Of a stretch of DNA of 44,079 nt, positions 1-7,660 are shown one piece after another. The notes below the pieces were generated by a model. That model was not told the DNA's origin. It worked only from the letters and a program-made list of their open reading frames with translations, and did not search any database. The first letter of the stretch is position 1; each line of letters begins with the position of its first letter. A program made the translations under genes and the position numbers. The DNA comes from UM-FILTER-37-12 sp964344965 (GTDB lineage: Bacteria; Patescibacteriota; Patescibacteriia; Magasanikbacterales; UBA922), in contig CAYFPJ010000009.1 of assembly GCA_964344965.1 (NCBI GenBank), positions 1 to 44,079 on the forward strand. Direction: 5' to 3'.

Positions 1-48
1 ATTCTATGCTTAATTCCTCACCGAGGCAAGCCTCGGTGTATATAGAAT
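1..48. repeat. Imperfect inverted repeat with GC-rich central hairpin
   Basis: The outer arms ATTCTAT and ATAGAAT bracket a perfect hairpin (CACCGAGGC, AA loop, GCCTCGGTG). The ATTCCTC just before the hairpin also precedes a palindrome in the 146-bp repeat family found elsewhere in this window. It looks like a REP- or MITE-type element; its left edge may be cut by the window. Confidence 0.55.
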
Positions 49-49
49 A

Positions 50-76
50 AAATCCCGACTAAGTCGGGATTTTTTA
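50..76 (+). terminator. Rho-independent terminator
   Basis: The stem AATCCCGAC/GTCGGGATT with a TAA loop is followed by a run of T. It probably ends a plus-strand transcript entering from the left. A related CCCGAC/GTCGGG hairpin without a T run lies at 25157-25171. Confidence 0.7.
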
Positions 77-209
77 TTTACTTACAAAAAACTTCAAGTC
101 TCCACCAAAAAATGCTATACTTTCTATGCTTTGTATTTCATCTTTGAATGAGTCGTTGACAAAAATAAAACTTTCTACTTTTTAACTTTACAAACTTTTT
201 ACTCTACCT

Positions 210-545
210 ATGACCACTCCCATCCATCACATCCACAAAAGAAAGCGGATTCACCAAAAACACGAAAAATACCCACATCCAAAAAAAGGAAAGAGGTATA
301 TTGATCGAATTGTTTATATATTTGGTATAATTGGCCCACTAACTGGCGCTGCCCAATCTTACAAAATATGGAGCCTCAAAGAAGCAGCTGGACTTTCTAT
401 AATCATGTTTGGTTTTGGAATATTGAACGATATGGTCTGGATTACGTATGGAGCAATTCACAAAGAAAAACCAATTATTTTGATGTACTCTCTCTGGTTG
501 GTGGTAAATATAATCACTGTTGCTGGTATTTTAGTGTATGGATAG
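210..545 (+). CDS. SemiSWEET / PQ-loop (MtN3-like) small membrane protein
   Basis: The 111-residue protein has a basic, His/Lys-rich N-terminus (about residues 1-30) and then three hydrophobic helices (about 32-48, 56-76 and 88-108). That is the triple-helix size of bacterial SemiSWEET half-transporters, which work as dimers and pass small sugars across the membrane. Family-like features are a helix 1 running into Gln-x-x-Lys-x-Trp, the AAGLS stretch, a WxxYG turn and a final helix containing WLVVN. The substrate cannot be read from sequence. It overlaps the next gene by 8 bp, which implies translational coupling. No Shine-Dalgarno is visible; a TTGACA lies at 156-161 but lacks a convincing -10. 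The upstream bases (about 170-205) are iterated CTTTCTACTTTTT-like words. Confidence 0.7.
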   Translation: MTTPIHHIHKRKRIHQKHEKYPHPKKGKRYIDRIVYIFGIIGPLTGAAQSYKIWSLKEAAGLSIIMFGFGILNDMVWITYGAIHKEKPIILMYSLWLVVNIITVAGILVYG

Positions 546-1353
546 TTTTTTATTAATTTTATTCACCATTGCCAAAATAACACTACTCCAATTGTTAGGA
601 ATTTTTGGAATATTTTTTTTACTCGGTTATATATTATCCTTTATTCAAACTACCACGCATCGCAATTATCGCGATACTGTAGGATGGAAAGGAATTTTAT
701 GGACTGCCTGGTTTGGGACGCCAATCCATGAGCTGGGGCATATCATCTTTGCTAAAATATTTCGCCATAAAGTAAATTCTTTTCGTATCTTTGCTCCAAA
801 TGAAGAGACTGGGGGGCTAGGTCATGTAGACCATTCGTACAGTAAAAAAAGTGTTTACCAATCAATTGGTAATTTTTTCATCGGGGCTGCACCTATGATT
901 TTTGGGGGCATAATTCTTACCTTACTTGTCCACTTCGTTTTACCAAATGGAAAAGAGGTATTAGGGCCACTCATGTCTGAGACTCCCGCATTTGGAAATA
1001 TCTGGCCAGCAATAAAAAATATCTTTACAGGCCTTTTCACTGTAGAAAATATGACATCGTGGAATTTTTGGCTTTTCCTCTACATTTCATTTTGTATTTC
1101 TTCCCATATGGCCCCCAGCAAGCAAGACAGAGTTGGGATGTGGAAGGGTTTTGCCTGGATTGTAATTTTGTTTCTAATTATCAATATATTTGCAGTGCTT
1201 TTGAAAGTCGATCCGACCAATTATATCCTAAAAATAAACCAATATCTAAGTATCTTCACGGCTATATTTATCTATGCTACAGTGATTTCCCTCTCTCATC
1301 TGATTATTTCTGAAATATTTTTGTGGCCTTGGCAAAAATTAAGAGGAAGATGA
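538..1353 (+). CDS. Polytopic membrane protein with HExxH motif, putative M50-like metalloprotease
   Basis: This 271-residue protein has an N-terminal helix (about 5-35), a zinc-protease-type HELGH motif at residues 64-68 next to a hydrophobic stretch, and several later helices (about 108-130, 170-190, 200-220 and 235-260). HExxH inside a membrane segment is the hallmark of site-2/M50-type intramembrane proteases, but I do not see the family's NPDG-like third-ligand motif, so activity is unproven. The start overlaps the stop of the SemiSWEET-like gene, so the two are probably co-translated. An inactive relative or a different membrane metalloenzyme remains possible. Confidence 0.6.
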   Translation: MDSFLLILFTIAKITLLQLLGIFGIFFLLGYILSFIQTTTHRNYRDTVGWKGILWTAWFGTPIHELGHIIFAKIFRHKVNSFRIFAPNEETGGLGHVDHSYSKKSVYQSIGNFFIGAAPMIFGGIILTLLVHFVLPNGKEVLGPLMSETPAFGNIWPAIKNIFTGLFTVENMTSWNFWLFLYISFCISSHMAPSKQDRVGMWKGFAWIVILFLIINIFAVLLKVDPTNYILKINQYLSIFTAIFIYATVISLSHLIISEIFLWPWQKLRGR

Positions 1354-1382
1354 TGCTTACTTGATAAATACCTGATTTTACT

Positions 1383-1407
1383 GTATGCTTTCCCAGCATA
1401 CTTTTTA
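1383..1407 (+). terminator. Probable terminator between the membrane gene pair and pdxS
   Basis: GTATGCT and AGCATAC pair around a TTCCC loop and are followed by five T. The same bases contain TATGCT, which sits 17 bp after TTGATA (1361-1366) and could be a -10 box for pdxST, so terminator and promoter readings overlap. Confidence 0.45.
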
Positions 1408-1422
1408 TATATAACTAATACT

Positions 1423-2298
1423 ATGGAAGAACAAAAGAATACTTTCGAGCTAAAAAAAGGGCTAGCGCAGATGCTAAAAGGAGGAGTAATTATGGATGTA
1501 GTAAACGCTGAGCAAGCCAAGATAGCTGAAGAGGCTGGAGCAGTCGCTGTCATGGCTCTTGAGAGAGTGCCTGCTGATATTAGGAAAGATGGTGGTGTAG
1601 CTAGAATGAGTGATCCAAAATTGATTAGAGAAATAAAAGCAGTTTCTAGCATCCCAGTGATGGCCAAAGTCCGCATTGGTCACTTTGTGGAAGCACAAAT
1701 CATAGAAGCTTTAAAAATTGATTATATTGATGAAAGTGAAGTACTAACTCCTGCTGACGAACAACTTCATATTGATAAAACAAAATTCAATATTCCTTTT
1801 GTCTGCGGGGCTACTAATCTTGGAGAGGCTCTCCGAAGAATAAACGAAGGAGCAGCAATGATCAGGACCAAAGGTGAAGCTGGCACTGGTAATATAGTAG
1901 AAGCGGTTCGTCACTGGAGACTTATTACCAAAGAAATGGAAGATTTGAAAACAATCGACAATTTGGAAGAAAAAGCAAAGGAAATGCGTGTTCCAGTAGA
2001 GCTGGTACAGCAAGTGAAAGAACTTGGTAGATTGCCAGTAGTGACATTTGTGGCTGGAGGTCTGGCTACCCCAGCTGACGCCGCCATGATGATGCAGATG
2101 GGAGCTGACGGAGTGTTTGTCGGATCCGGCATCTTCAAGTCTTCCAACCCAGCCAAATACGCCAGAGCAATCGTGAAAGCTGTGATGAACTACGACAAAC
2201 CAGAAATATTAGCTGAAGTATCAGAAGGACTTGGTGAGGCTATGCCTGGTCAGGAGATTGATAAACTTGATGTAAAATTGGCTGAGCGGGGGTGGTAA
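1423..2298 (+). CDS. pdxS: Pyridoxal 5'-phosphate synthase, lyase subunit PdxS
   Basis: PdxS condenses ribose 5-phosphate (or ribulose 5-phosphate), glyceraldehyde 3-phosphate and PdxT-delivered ammonia into PLP in the cytosol. At 291 residues it has the family's normal length. Recognisable blocks are the MLKGGVIMDVV start, the ALERVPADIR motif, VMAKVRIGHF with the Schiff-base lysine, the RTKGEAGTGN phosphate-binding loop and the C-terminal GADGVFVGSGIF loop. The gene overlaps the pdxT region, so the two-subunit complex is made from one transcript. No Shine-Dalgarno is obvious. Having de novo B6 synthesis is notable in an otherwise reduced-looking genome. Confidence 0.97.
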   Translation: MEEQKNTFELKKGLAQMLKGGVIMDVVNAEQAKIAEEAGAVAVMALERVPADIRKDGGVARMSDPKLIREIKAVSSIPVMAKVRIGHFVEAQIIEALKIDYIDESEVLTPADEQLHIDKTKFNIPFVCGATNLGEALRRINEGAAMIRTKGEAGTGNIVEAVRHWRLITKEMEDLKTIDNLEEKAKEMRVPVELVQQVKELGRLPVVTFVAGGLATPADAAMMMQMGADGVFVGSGIFKSSNPAKYARAIVKAVMNYDKPEILAEVSEGLGEAMPGQEIDKLDVKLAERGW

Positions 2299-2303
2299 TA
2301 CTT

Positions 2304-2855
2304 ATGACTATCGGAGTACTCGCAATTCAAGGGTCAGTGATTGAGCATCTTCGGATACTTGATTTGTTTGATGTTGAAAAAATCGAAGTACGCACAAAAG
2401 AAGATCTCGAAAAGTGTGATGCCCTTATTTTACCTGGCGGAGAAAGTACAACTATCTTGTCTCTTCTGGATGAATATAAGTTAGATAAAATAATTGTTGA
2501 GAAAGCAAAAGCAGGAATGTCAATGTACGGTACTTGTGCTGGGATGATTATTCTTAGCAAATTAGGGTTGATAGATATCGAAGTAGAACGCAATGCTTAC
2601 GGCAGTCAGCTAGACAGTTTTGAAACCACCATCTATGATGTGGATAAAAATCAACTTGGTGCAGATAATCTAAAAGCAATTTTCATCCGCGCCCCAAAAG
2701 TTATTTCTGTTGGTGACAATATCAACGTCCTAGCAAAATATAAAAAAATTCCAGTACTTTTACAACAAAAAAATATTTTAGTCTCCTCCTTTCACCCAGA
2801 GCTAGCTGGTGAGAAGTCAATTTATAAATATTTTCTAGACAGAATGTGTGAGTAA
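2304..2855 (+). CDS. pdxT: Pyridoxal 5'-phosphate synthase, glutaminase subunit PdxT
   Basis: PdxT is the class I glutamine amidotransferase that releases ammonia for PdxS. The oxyanion and binding motif GGEST, the nucleophile Cys in GTCAGM and the C-terminal His-Pro-Glu of the catalytic triad are all present. I chose ATG 2304 because the protein then begins MTIGVLAIQG, as in the family, and GGGGGTGG just upstream can serve as a Shine-Dalgarno; a GTG at 2292 would overlap pdxS by 7 bp. About 183 residues, normal size. A hairpin of the double C/G-box repeat directly follows the stop. Confidence 0.96.
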   Translation: MTIGVLAIQGSVIEHLRILDLFDVEKIEVRTKEDLEKCDALILPGGESTTILSLLDEYKLDKIIVEKAKAGMSMYGTCAGMIILSKLGLIDIEVERNAYGSQLDSFETTIYDVDKNQLGADNLKAIFIRAPKVISVGDNINVLAKYKKIPVLLQQKNILVSSFHPELAGEKSIYKYFLDRMCE

Positions 2856-2860
2856 AAAAA

Positions 2861-2991
2861 CTCCTCCCTTTTTGGGAGGATGGGGAAAATACTCTCCCCC
2901 CGGTAGGGGGAGCTAGAGGGGGTTACTCATAGCGAAGATAAAATCTTTCTCCCACGATAACCCCTCCTAACCTCCCCTAAAAGGGGAGGAA
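2861..2991. repeat. Double-hairpin C/G-box repeat, copy 1
   Basis: Arms of CCTCCC/GGGAGG and CTCCCC/GGGGAG type are arranged as successive hairpins, ending in CCTCCCCTAAAAGGGGAGG. It lies between the convergent pdxT and the minus-strand gene at 3000, where the first hairpin could also act as a terminator. Relatives are at 7548, 12826, 15809, 37804 and 38506. Confidence 0.75.
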
Positions 2992-2999
2992 CATATTTT

Positions 3000-3809
3000 T
3001 TATATTTCCAAACCTTTCAAAACCTCTACAACATCCTCTCTTATACTATCATCCTCATCAACATAGGCGGCCCTCAATACAAATATTTTATCTTCACTAG
3101 ATACTACATAATAATCCTCTTCCAAAAATATTCTTGCTGAATAAGACAGAGCTTCTAAGTCACCATATTCTTCCAAATCATACTCCATCTCTTCGTCAAA
3201 ATTGGATAGATTATCATTTTCTAGAGCCCAATCCAAAGCCGATAATTCATCTGGATTATCATAAACAATCGAAGTAATCATCGGGAAGCCCTCTGCTGGA
3301 GCACCTCCGTTTTCTTTACTTTTTTGGGTAAGCTCTTCTAGATCCTTAGGTCTAGCTAAAATAACTATTTCTTCAGCACCTCCATTTGGTTCTGCGACCA
3401 CCTGATTTACTATATAGTTTGACGGAAAATTAAGAGTGTATTCATGAACAGGACTAGTATAATTTTTAGCAACATCTTCGACTGGTTTTTCGTCTTCTTC
3501 CATTTTTTCTTTGGCTTCTGCCAAATCTTCTTGAATCTCAGTCAGACTACCCTTGAGTTTGTTTTCCAATTCAGAAATATTGGAAGTGATAGAGTCAGAT
3601 TGTTGTTTTTGGAGCAAATAAACACCGGCAATAGCGACGATGATAATTACAAAAAGAATCGTCACTCCCCCGCCACTTGATTTTTGTCTTGGTGGATGAG
3701 ACTTGCTGACCGGAGCAGTTGACTTTCTGGAAGAAGTAGAATTGCTAGCTGTTTTTCTTTTTTTAGGAGTTCTTTTTGGTGTTCCCTTGGGAGGTGATTT
3801 TGTTGGCAT
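3000..3809 (-). CDS. Single-pass membrane-anchored protein of unknown function
   Basis: I do not recognise the family. The 269 residues fall into a very basic Ser/Pro/Lys-rich cytoplasmic tail (1-45), one transmembrane helix (about 48-66), a charged coiled-coil-like stretch (about 70-110) and an acidic outer domain (about 113-269) rich in Glu, Asp and Tyr. The topology suggests an envelope protein whose C-terminal domain faces outwards. It stands alone, convergent with pdxT and upstream of nothing obvious, so context gives no role. Confidence 0.75.
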   Translation of the reverse strand: MPTKSPPKGTPKRTPKKRKTASNSTSSRKSTAPVSKSHPPRQKSSGGGVTILFVIIIVAIAGVYLLQKQQSDSITSNISELENKLKGSLTEIQEDLAEAKEKMEEDEKPVEDVAKNYTSPVHEYTLNFPSNYIVNQVVAEPNGGAEEIVILARPKDLEELTQKSKENGGAPAEGFPMITSIVYDNPDELSALDWALENDNLSNFDEEMEYDLEEYGDLEALSYSARIFLEEDYYVVSSEDKIFVLRAAYVDEDDSIREDVVEVLKGLEI

Positions 3810-3900
3810 ATATTATTAATTTTCTAAATTTAGCAACTCTATATTACACTATTTTTTATTTTTTGGGAAATAAAATGTAGTTACTGTCACATTTTTATAG

Positions 3901-3954
3901 ATGCGGAAGGAGCGGGATTCCCGTCTTCGCTCTCCTTCGTCGAGCTATGACGGG
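3901..3954. repeat. Imperfect dyad repeat
   Basis: GAAGGAG/CTCCTTC and CCCGTC/GACGGG pairs interleave next to the tRNA-Ser gene. It resembles dispersed intergenic REP-like sequence; only one copy is clear in this window. Confidence 0.4.
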
Positions 3955-3966
3955 TAAACTCATCTG

Positions 3967-4052
3967 CGGAGAGGGGGGGATTCGAACCCCCGATACCCTT
4001 TCAGGTATACCGCCTTTCCAAGGCGGCGCACTAGGCCACTATGCGACCTCTC
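3967..4052 (-). tRNA. tRNA-Ser (anticodon GGA)
   Basis: Read on the minus strand, the acceptor arms GGAGAGG/CCTCTCC pair perfectly, the anticodon loop is TTGGAAA (GGA), there is a long variable arm typical of serine tRNA (ATACC...GGTAT), and the T loop is GTTCGAATC. It decodes UCC/UCU. The 3' CCA is not encoded: discriminator G is followed by CAG. Confidence 0.95.
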
Positions 4053-4109
4053 CATTACAAGAATGCAAAAGGACAATACCAAAATATTGCCCCTAAGTCA
4101 ATATAAAAT

Positions 4110-5468
4110 TTATCTTGCCCTAAACTCATTTATAATCTGCAAAACAGACTCCTCGTTGTCAACAATCTGATAAAGCTCGTCATCTTCATCAGAGACCGTC
4201 TCTAAATCATGAACAAAGATCATCTTGATAATCTCGTGTAGGGACTGCCAGTATTCTCGTCCAAAAAGAATAACAGGGACACGCTGCATCTTGCCAGTCT
4301 GTATAAGAGTCAAAACTTCGAAGAGATGATGAAGAGTGCCAAATCCACCAGGATAAAAGATAAAACCTTTCGAAGGAGCAGTGACGATCAGCTTGCGAGT
4401 GAAAGGAAACTGAAACATAATAGACTTCATGACATAAGAATTCATCGATGAACTACCGTATACTTTTAGACCAATACCTATAGATTGCCCACCAGCTTCC
4501 ATGGCCCCTTTGTTGGCAGCTTCGCTGATCCCAATTCCCCCACCAGTTACTACGCTATAGTCATCCTCGGCTAGCATCTTGCCCACTCTATAAGCAGATT
4601 TATAAAACTTACTATCTGTATCAATATGCCTGGTGCCAAGCACAGTCACATCTTCTACCAGACCAGTAAGAAATTCAAATCCCTCGACTAGTTCAGCCAT
4701 GATGTGAAATATTCTCCAATCAATATTCTTTTGGCCACTGTGAAAATTAATAGCTGACATGTCACAGGTTGTTGGGTCTACTCGGTCACCATCAATTATC
4801 TCGATTGCCTCTTCTGCAGTGTCGACAATTGTCCATTCTTCGACATGCTTTAATTTTTCTGGATCTAGGACACAGCACTGGTCTTTGAGAAATTTGACGA
4901 TTGGTTCCCAGTATTCTCTACCAATCAAAACTATTGGAATGTGGCACATCTTACCCAATTCTATATGATTGACTACTTCAAAAAATTCATCCAATGTCCC
5001 AAACCCACCCGGAAAATAAATAAAAGCATGTGCCGGACTGGTCAACATCACCTTGCGAGTAAAAAAATAATAAAAGGCAGTGGACTTCTGAACATAAGGG
5101 TTGATCCGTTGTTCAAACGGAAGCTGTATATTGAGTCCGACAGATTCCCCTTCATTCTCAAAGGCACCACGATTGGCAGCCTCCATTATGCCTGGACCCC
5201 CACCTGTGATAGTGGTATGCCCGGCCTTAGCTAGCAATCCTCCAAGCTCACGTGCCAAATCATAGTATTTGTCCCCCTCCTTAAACCTGGCAGAGCCAAG
5301 AATGGTGACCTCATCTTCAAGAGAATTCAAAAACTCATAACCCTCGACAAACTCAGCCATAATACGAAAAACTTTCCAAGTATCACGATAATCTCCAGTC
5401 TCGTTCAGTCTGTGACTAAAATCTTTCTTAGACTGATCTTTTAATTTTTTGATGGTTTCTTTTTTCAT
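4110..5468 (-). CDS. Tandem-duplicated LOG-family (lysine decarboxylase-like) Rossmann protein
   Basis: The 452 residues are two LOG domains in one chain (about 30-228 and 248-450), where the family is usually a single domain of about 180-240 residues. Each half repeats the same landmarks: IMAEFVEGYEFL / IMAELVEGFEFL, a GSAR or GTRH strand end, TGGGPGIMEAAN / TGGGIGISEAAN, FTRK and PGGFGTL. LOG enzymes release cytokinin-type bases from nucleotide monophosphates, and many bacterial members are simply nucleotide phosphoribohydrolases. The first half keeps the acidic residue of PGGxGTxxE (E161); the second has His (H381), so only the first site looks competent. No partner gene is adjacent. Confidence 0.88.
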   Translation of the reverse strand: MKKETIKKLKDQSKKDFSHRLNETGDYRDTWKVFRIMAEFVEGYEFLNSLEDEVTILGSARFKEGDKYYDLARELGGLLAKAGHTTITGGGPGIMEAANRGAFENEGESVGLNIQLPFEQRINPYVQKSTAFYYFFTRKVMLTSPAHAFIYFPGGFGTLDEFFEVVNHIELGKMCHIPIVLIGREYWEPIVKFLKDQCCVLDPEKLKHVEEWTIVDTAEEAIEIIDGDRVDPTTCDMSAINFHSGQKNIDWRIFHIMAELVEGFEFLTGLVEDVTVLGTRHIDTDSKFYKSAYRVGKMLAEDDYSVVTGGGIGISEAANKGAMEAGGQSIGIGLKVYGSSSMNSYVMKSIMFQFPFTRKLIVTAPSKGFIFYPGGFGTLHHLFEVLTLIQTGKMQRVPVILFGREYWQSLHEIIKMIFVHDLETVSDEDDELYQIVDNEESVLQIINEFRAR

Positions 5469-5469
5469 A

Positions 5470-5518
5470 TGTGTATTCGGATATACAGATAATCCAGATT
5501 TACGGATAATTATTTTTG
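5470..5518. repeat. Left arm of inverted repeat bracketing the GxxExxY gene
   Basis: The iterated GGATA/ATCC words include GATAATCCAGATTTAC. The same core, reverse complemented, occurs at 6057-6105. The pair encloses only the 146-bp repeat and the GxxExxY gene. Confidence 0.75.
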
Positions 5519-5524
5519 TTTTTT

Positions 5525-5670
5525 TAATCTTTAAGCGGTTTTATTCCTCGATGCTTGCATCGAAAAAGTGAAAACTAACATTGGTTGAAATAAGATTTTC
5601 TGCCAATACCCCGCAGCTTGCTGCGGGGATGGCCCGATGAAGTCTTACTTAAACCAAATTTACTTTTATT
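5525..5670 (+). mobile_element. 146-bp dispersed element, copy 1
   Basis: This is one of four nearly identical copies (others at 11374, 33133 and 34219). The element has a small hairpin TCGATGCTTGCATCGA, then a long imperfect hairpin whose outer arms start TTGGTT and end AACCAA and whose tip is CCCCGCAGCTTGCTGCGGGG, then an AT-rich tail ending ACTTTTATT. It has no ORF of its own, so it is MITE-like and would need a transposase in trans. Here its tail forms the last codons and stop of the GxxExxY gene. Confidence 0.85.
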
Positions 5671-6053
5671 TTTTGATGATTTAATACACGTTGTACTTTC
5701 AAAAACTTCGGTCTAAAATTCACTAGAAGTGCCAAATCAAGATCTAAAGCACTTAGATATCTTTGACATTGAAAATAATGTTCTTTGTTAAGAAAACGAA
5801 CAACTTTCAGCTCTATAACAACACATTTTTCCACTAAAAAATCAACTCTATTTCTTCCAAAACGCTCTCCAGAGAATGAAGGTGGAGGTATATATTCACG
5901 TGAGTATATTATATCATTTTCTTGCAATACATGTTCAAATGCATCAGCGTATTGTCTTTCGTTACAAAAACGTCCCAACTCGTTATGAACTCCAAAAAGA
6001 AAACCACGCAACTTGTATGTAAGATCTTTGTGTAATAGTTTATCCCCCTCCAT
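5649..6053 (-). CDS. GxxExxY-family protein (PD-(D/E)XK-like)
   Basis: The 134-residue protein has the GVHNELG...ERQYADAFE signature of the GxxExxY family and a nuclease-like core RVDFLV...VVIELKVV (D, then ExK). The family's biochemical role is not established; the fold suggests nucleic-acid cleavage or binding. The natural end appears to be near RVLN: the final residues KVNLV and the stop are contributed by the overlapping 146-bp element. The start abuts the right inverted-repeat arm, so gene plus element form an insert between gatA and the LOG gene. Confidence 0.75.
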   Translation of the reverse strand: MEGDKLLHKDLTYKLRGFLFGVHNELGRFCNERQYADAFEHVLQENDIIYSREYIPPPSFSGERFGRNRVDFLVEKCVVIELKVVRFLNKEHYFQCQRYLSALDLDLALLVNFRPKFLKVQRVLNHQKIKVNLV

Positions 6054-6056
6054 ATG

Positions 6057-6105
6057 TGATAATAAAAATCTGTAAATCTGGATTATCCGGATATCTGGAT
6101 ACTTC
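6057..6105. repeat. Right arm of inverted repeat bracketing the GxxExxY gene
   Basis: This arm is the reverse complement of the 5470-5518 arm with a few changes (shared core of about 20 bp). It reaches into gatA: the last GatA residues (SIQISG) and its stop codon are encoded by the repeat. Confidence 0.75.
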
Positions 6106-7522
6106 TAACAAAACTAAGAATTTTTTCCTCACCCAACCTCGGTCCAATAACTTGCATCCCCACCGGCAATCCCTCACTAGTCTCTCCTACTGGAACAGAA
6201 ATAGCAGGAATACCAGCCACCGCTGCTGGACCGACAAAGACATCTGCCAAGTACATAGCCAAAATATCGTCCTTCTTCTCCCCTATTCCAAAAGCAGGAG
6301 ACGGTGAAGTCGGAGTGATTAGTAAATCAACTTTTTGGAATGCTTGTTCAAAATCTTGGATAATGAGGGTGCGAACTTTTTGAGCTTTGCGATAGTAAGC
6401 ATCATAATATCCAGCCGAAAGAGCATAAGTCCCGACCATAATTCTTCGCTTTACTTCTTCGGGAAATCCAAGTCCTCTTGATTTGGCATAGACACTATAT
6501 AGATTGTCAGCTTCTGCCTGAACACCATAGCGAATACCATCCAGTCGCCCCAGATTGGAGCTGTCTTCACTTGGTACAGATATATAATAAACTGGAATAG
6601 CGTATTTAGTGTGAGACAAAGAAACTTCTACAATCTCATGGCCAGCTTTTTCTAATTCAGAAATCTTCTTCTCAATCTTATCTTTAACCTCACTGTCCAA
6701 TCCTTCAAGTTCGAAATATTCTCTTGGAACCCCAATCCGTAAATTCCTGATTCCTGATTCCTGATTCCTGATTCCATCATAATAAGCAGGAACAACATCC
6801 GGGACAGTAGTCGCGTCCCTACTATCCTCCCCTGCCATCACTTCCATGAGTACAGCGATATCCTCAACAGATTTTGCCATCGGTCCCACAGTATCAAATG
6901 AACTAGCCATCGGCATGATGCCATAGCGAGAATTGCGACCATAGCTCGGACGGAGTCCATAAACACCGCAGAAGCTCGCAGGTTGACGAATTGACCCACC
7001 AGTGTCTTCTGCAATGGAAAAAATACACTGATGATCAGCAACAGCAGCAGCAGACCCTCCCGAAGAACCACCGGCTACTTTGGTCTCATCATGTGGGTTG
7101 AGGACTGGTCCGTACATTGAATTTTCATTACTAGCTCCATGTCCGAAGGCGTCACAATTATTTTTACCAACCAAGACAGCTCCCTGCTTGCGAATCTTGG
7201 TGATCACTGTCGCTTCATAAGGTGGGATATAATTATCAAGAATTTTAGCAGAACCTGTCGATCGGACACCTTGGACACAGATCGCGTCCTTCACTGAAAA
7301 AGGGATTCCTGTGAGCATTTCTTGTTTTCCATCAGCAATCATCTTGTCAGCTTTCTTGGCTTCTGCTAGAGCGAGCTCCTCTGTAACAGTGACAAAAGCA
7401 TTGATACGATCATTTCGCTCTTTGATTCTCTTCAGACAAGCCTTTGTAAGATCAACCGAAAAAAAGTCTCCATTTTTGAGACCTTTGTGGGCTTGGGTGA
7501 TTGTCAGTTTGTTTAGTTCCAT
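6083..7522 (-). CDS. gatA: Asp/Glu-tRNA amidotransferase subunit A
   Basis: GatA is the amidase subunit of GatCAB. It frees ammonia from glutamine so that mischarged Glu-tRNA(Gln) or Asp-tRNA(Asn) can be amidated. The amidase-signature triad is intact: K78 in SVKDAI, S153 in GGSSGGS and S177 in DTGGSIRQ. At 479 residues it has family length. There are two oddities. Residues about 250-260 (IRNQESGIRN) come from four tandem GATTCCT words and look inserted. The C-terminus ends inside an inverted repeat and lacks the usual basic tail. gatC lies upstream; no gatB is in the window. Confidence 0.96.
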   Translation of the reverse strand: MELNKLTITQAHKGLKNGDFFSVDLTKACLKRIKERNDRINAFVTVTEELALAEAKKADKMIADGKQEMLTGIPFSVKDAICVQGVRSTGSAKILDNYIPPYEATVITKIRKQGAVLVGKNNCDAFGHGASNENSMYGPVLNPHDETKVAGGSSGGSAAAVADHQCIFSIAEDTGGSIRQPASFCGVYGLRPSYGRNSRYGIMPMASSFDTVGPMAKSVEDIAVLMEVMAGEDSRDATTVPDVVPAYYDGIRNQESGIRNLRIGVPREYFELEGLDSEVKDKIEKKISELEKAGHEIVEVSLSHTKYAIPVYYISVPSEDSSNLGRLDGIRYGVQAEADNLYSVYAKSRGLGFPEEVKRRIMVGTYALSAGYYDAYYRKAQKVRTLIIQDFEQAFQKVDLLITPTSPSPAFGIGEKKDDILAMYLADVFVGPAAVAGIPAISVPVGETSEGLPVGMQVIGPRLGEEKILSFVRSIQISG

Positions 7523-7547
7523 ATTTTAAATTTTGTGGTTCTGCCAT

Positions 7548-7650
7548 GCAACCCACCCTCTGTCTCCCTCCCTTATTAGGGAGGGAGGACGTGCTGATTA
7601 GTAAGTTCCTCCTCCCTTTTTAAGGGAGGAGGGCAGGAGGTGGGTTGCGT
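7548..7650. repeat. Double-hairpin C/G-box repeat, copy 2
   Basis: Outer arms GCAACCCACC/GGTGGGTTGC enclose two CCTCCCTT/AAGGGAGG hairpins. It sits between gatC and gatA on the same strand, so it may attenuate or process the shared transcript. Confidence 0.75.
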
Positions 7651-7660
7651 TGTATGTAAA

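Noticed and set aside
1361..1422. Riboswitch ahead of pdxS
   Set aside because: Only one short hairpin with a T run fits in the gap; too small for a known aptamer.
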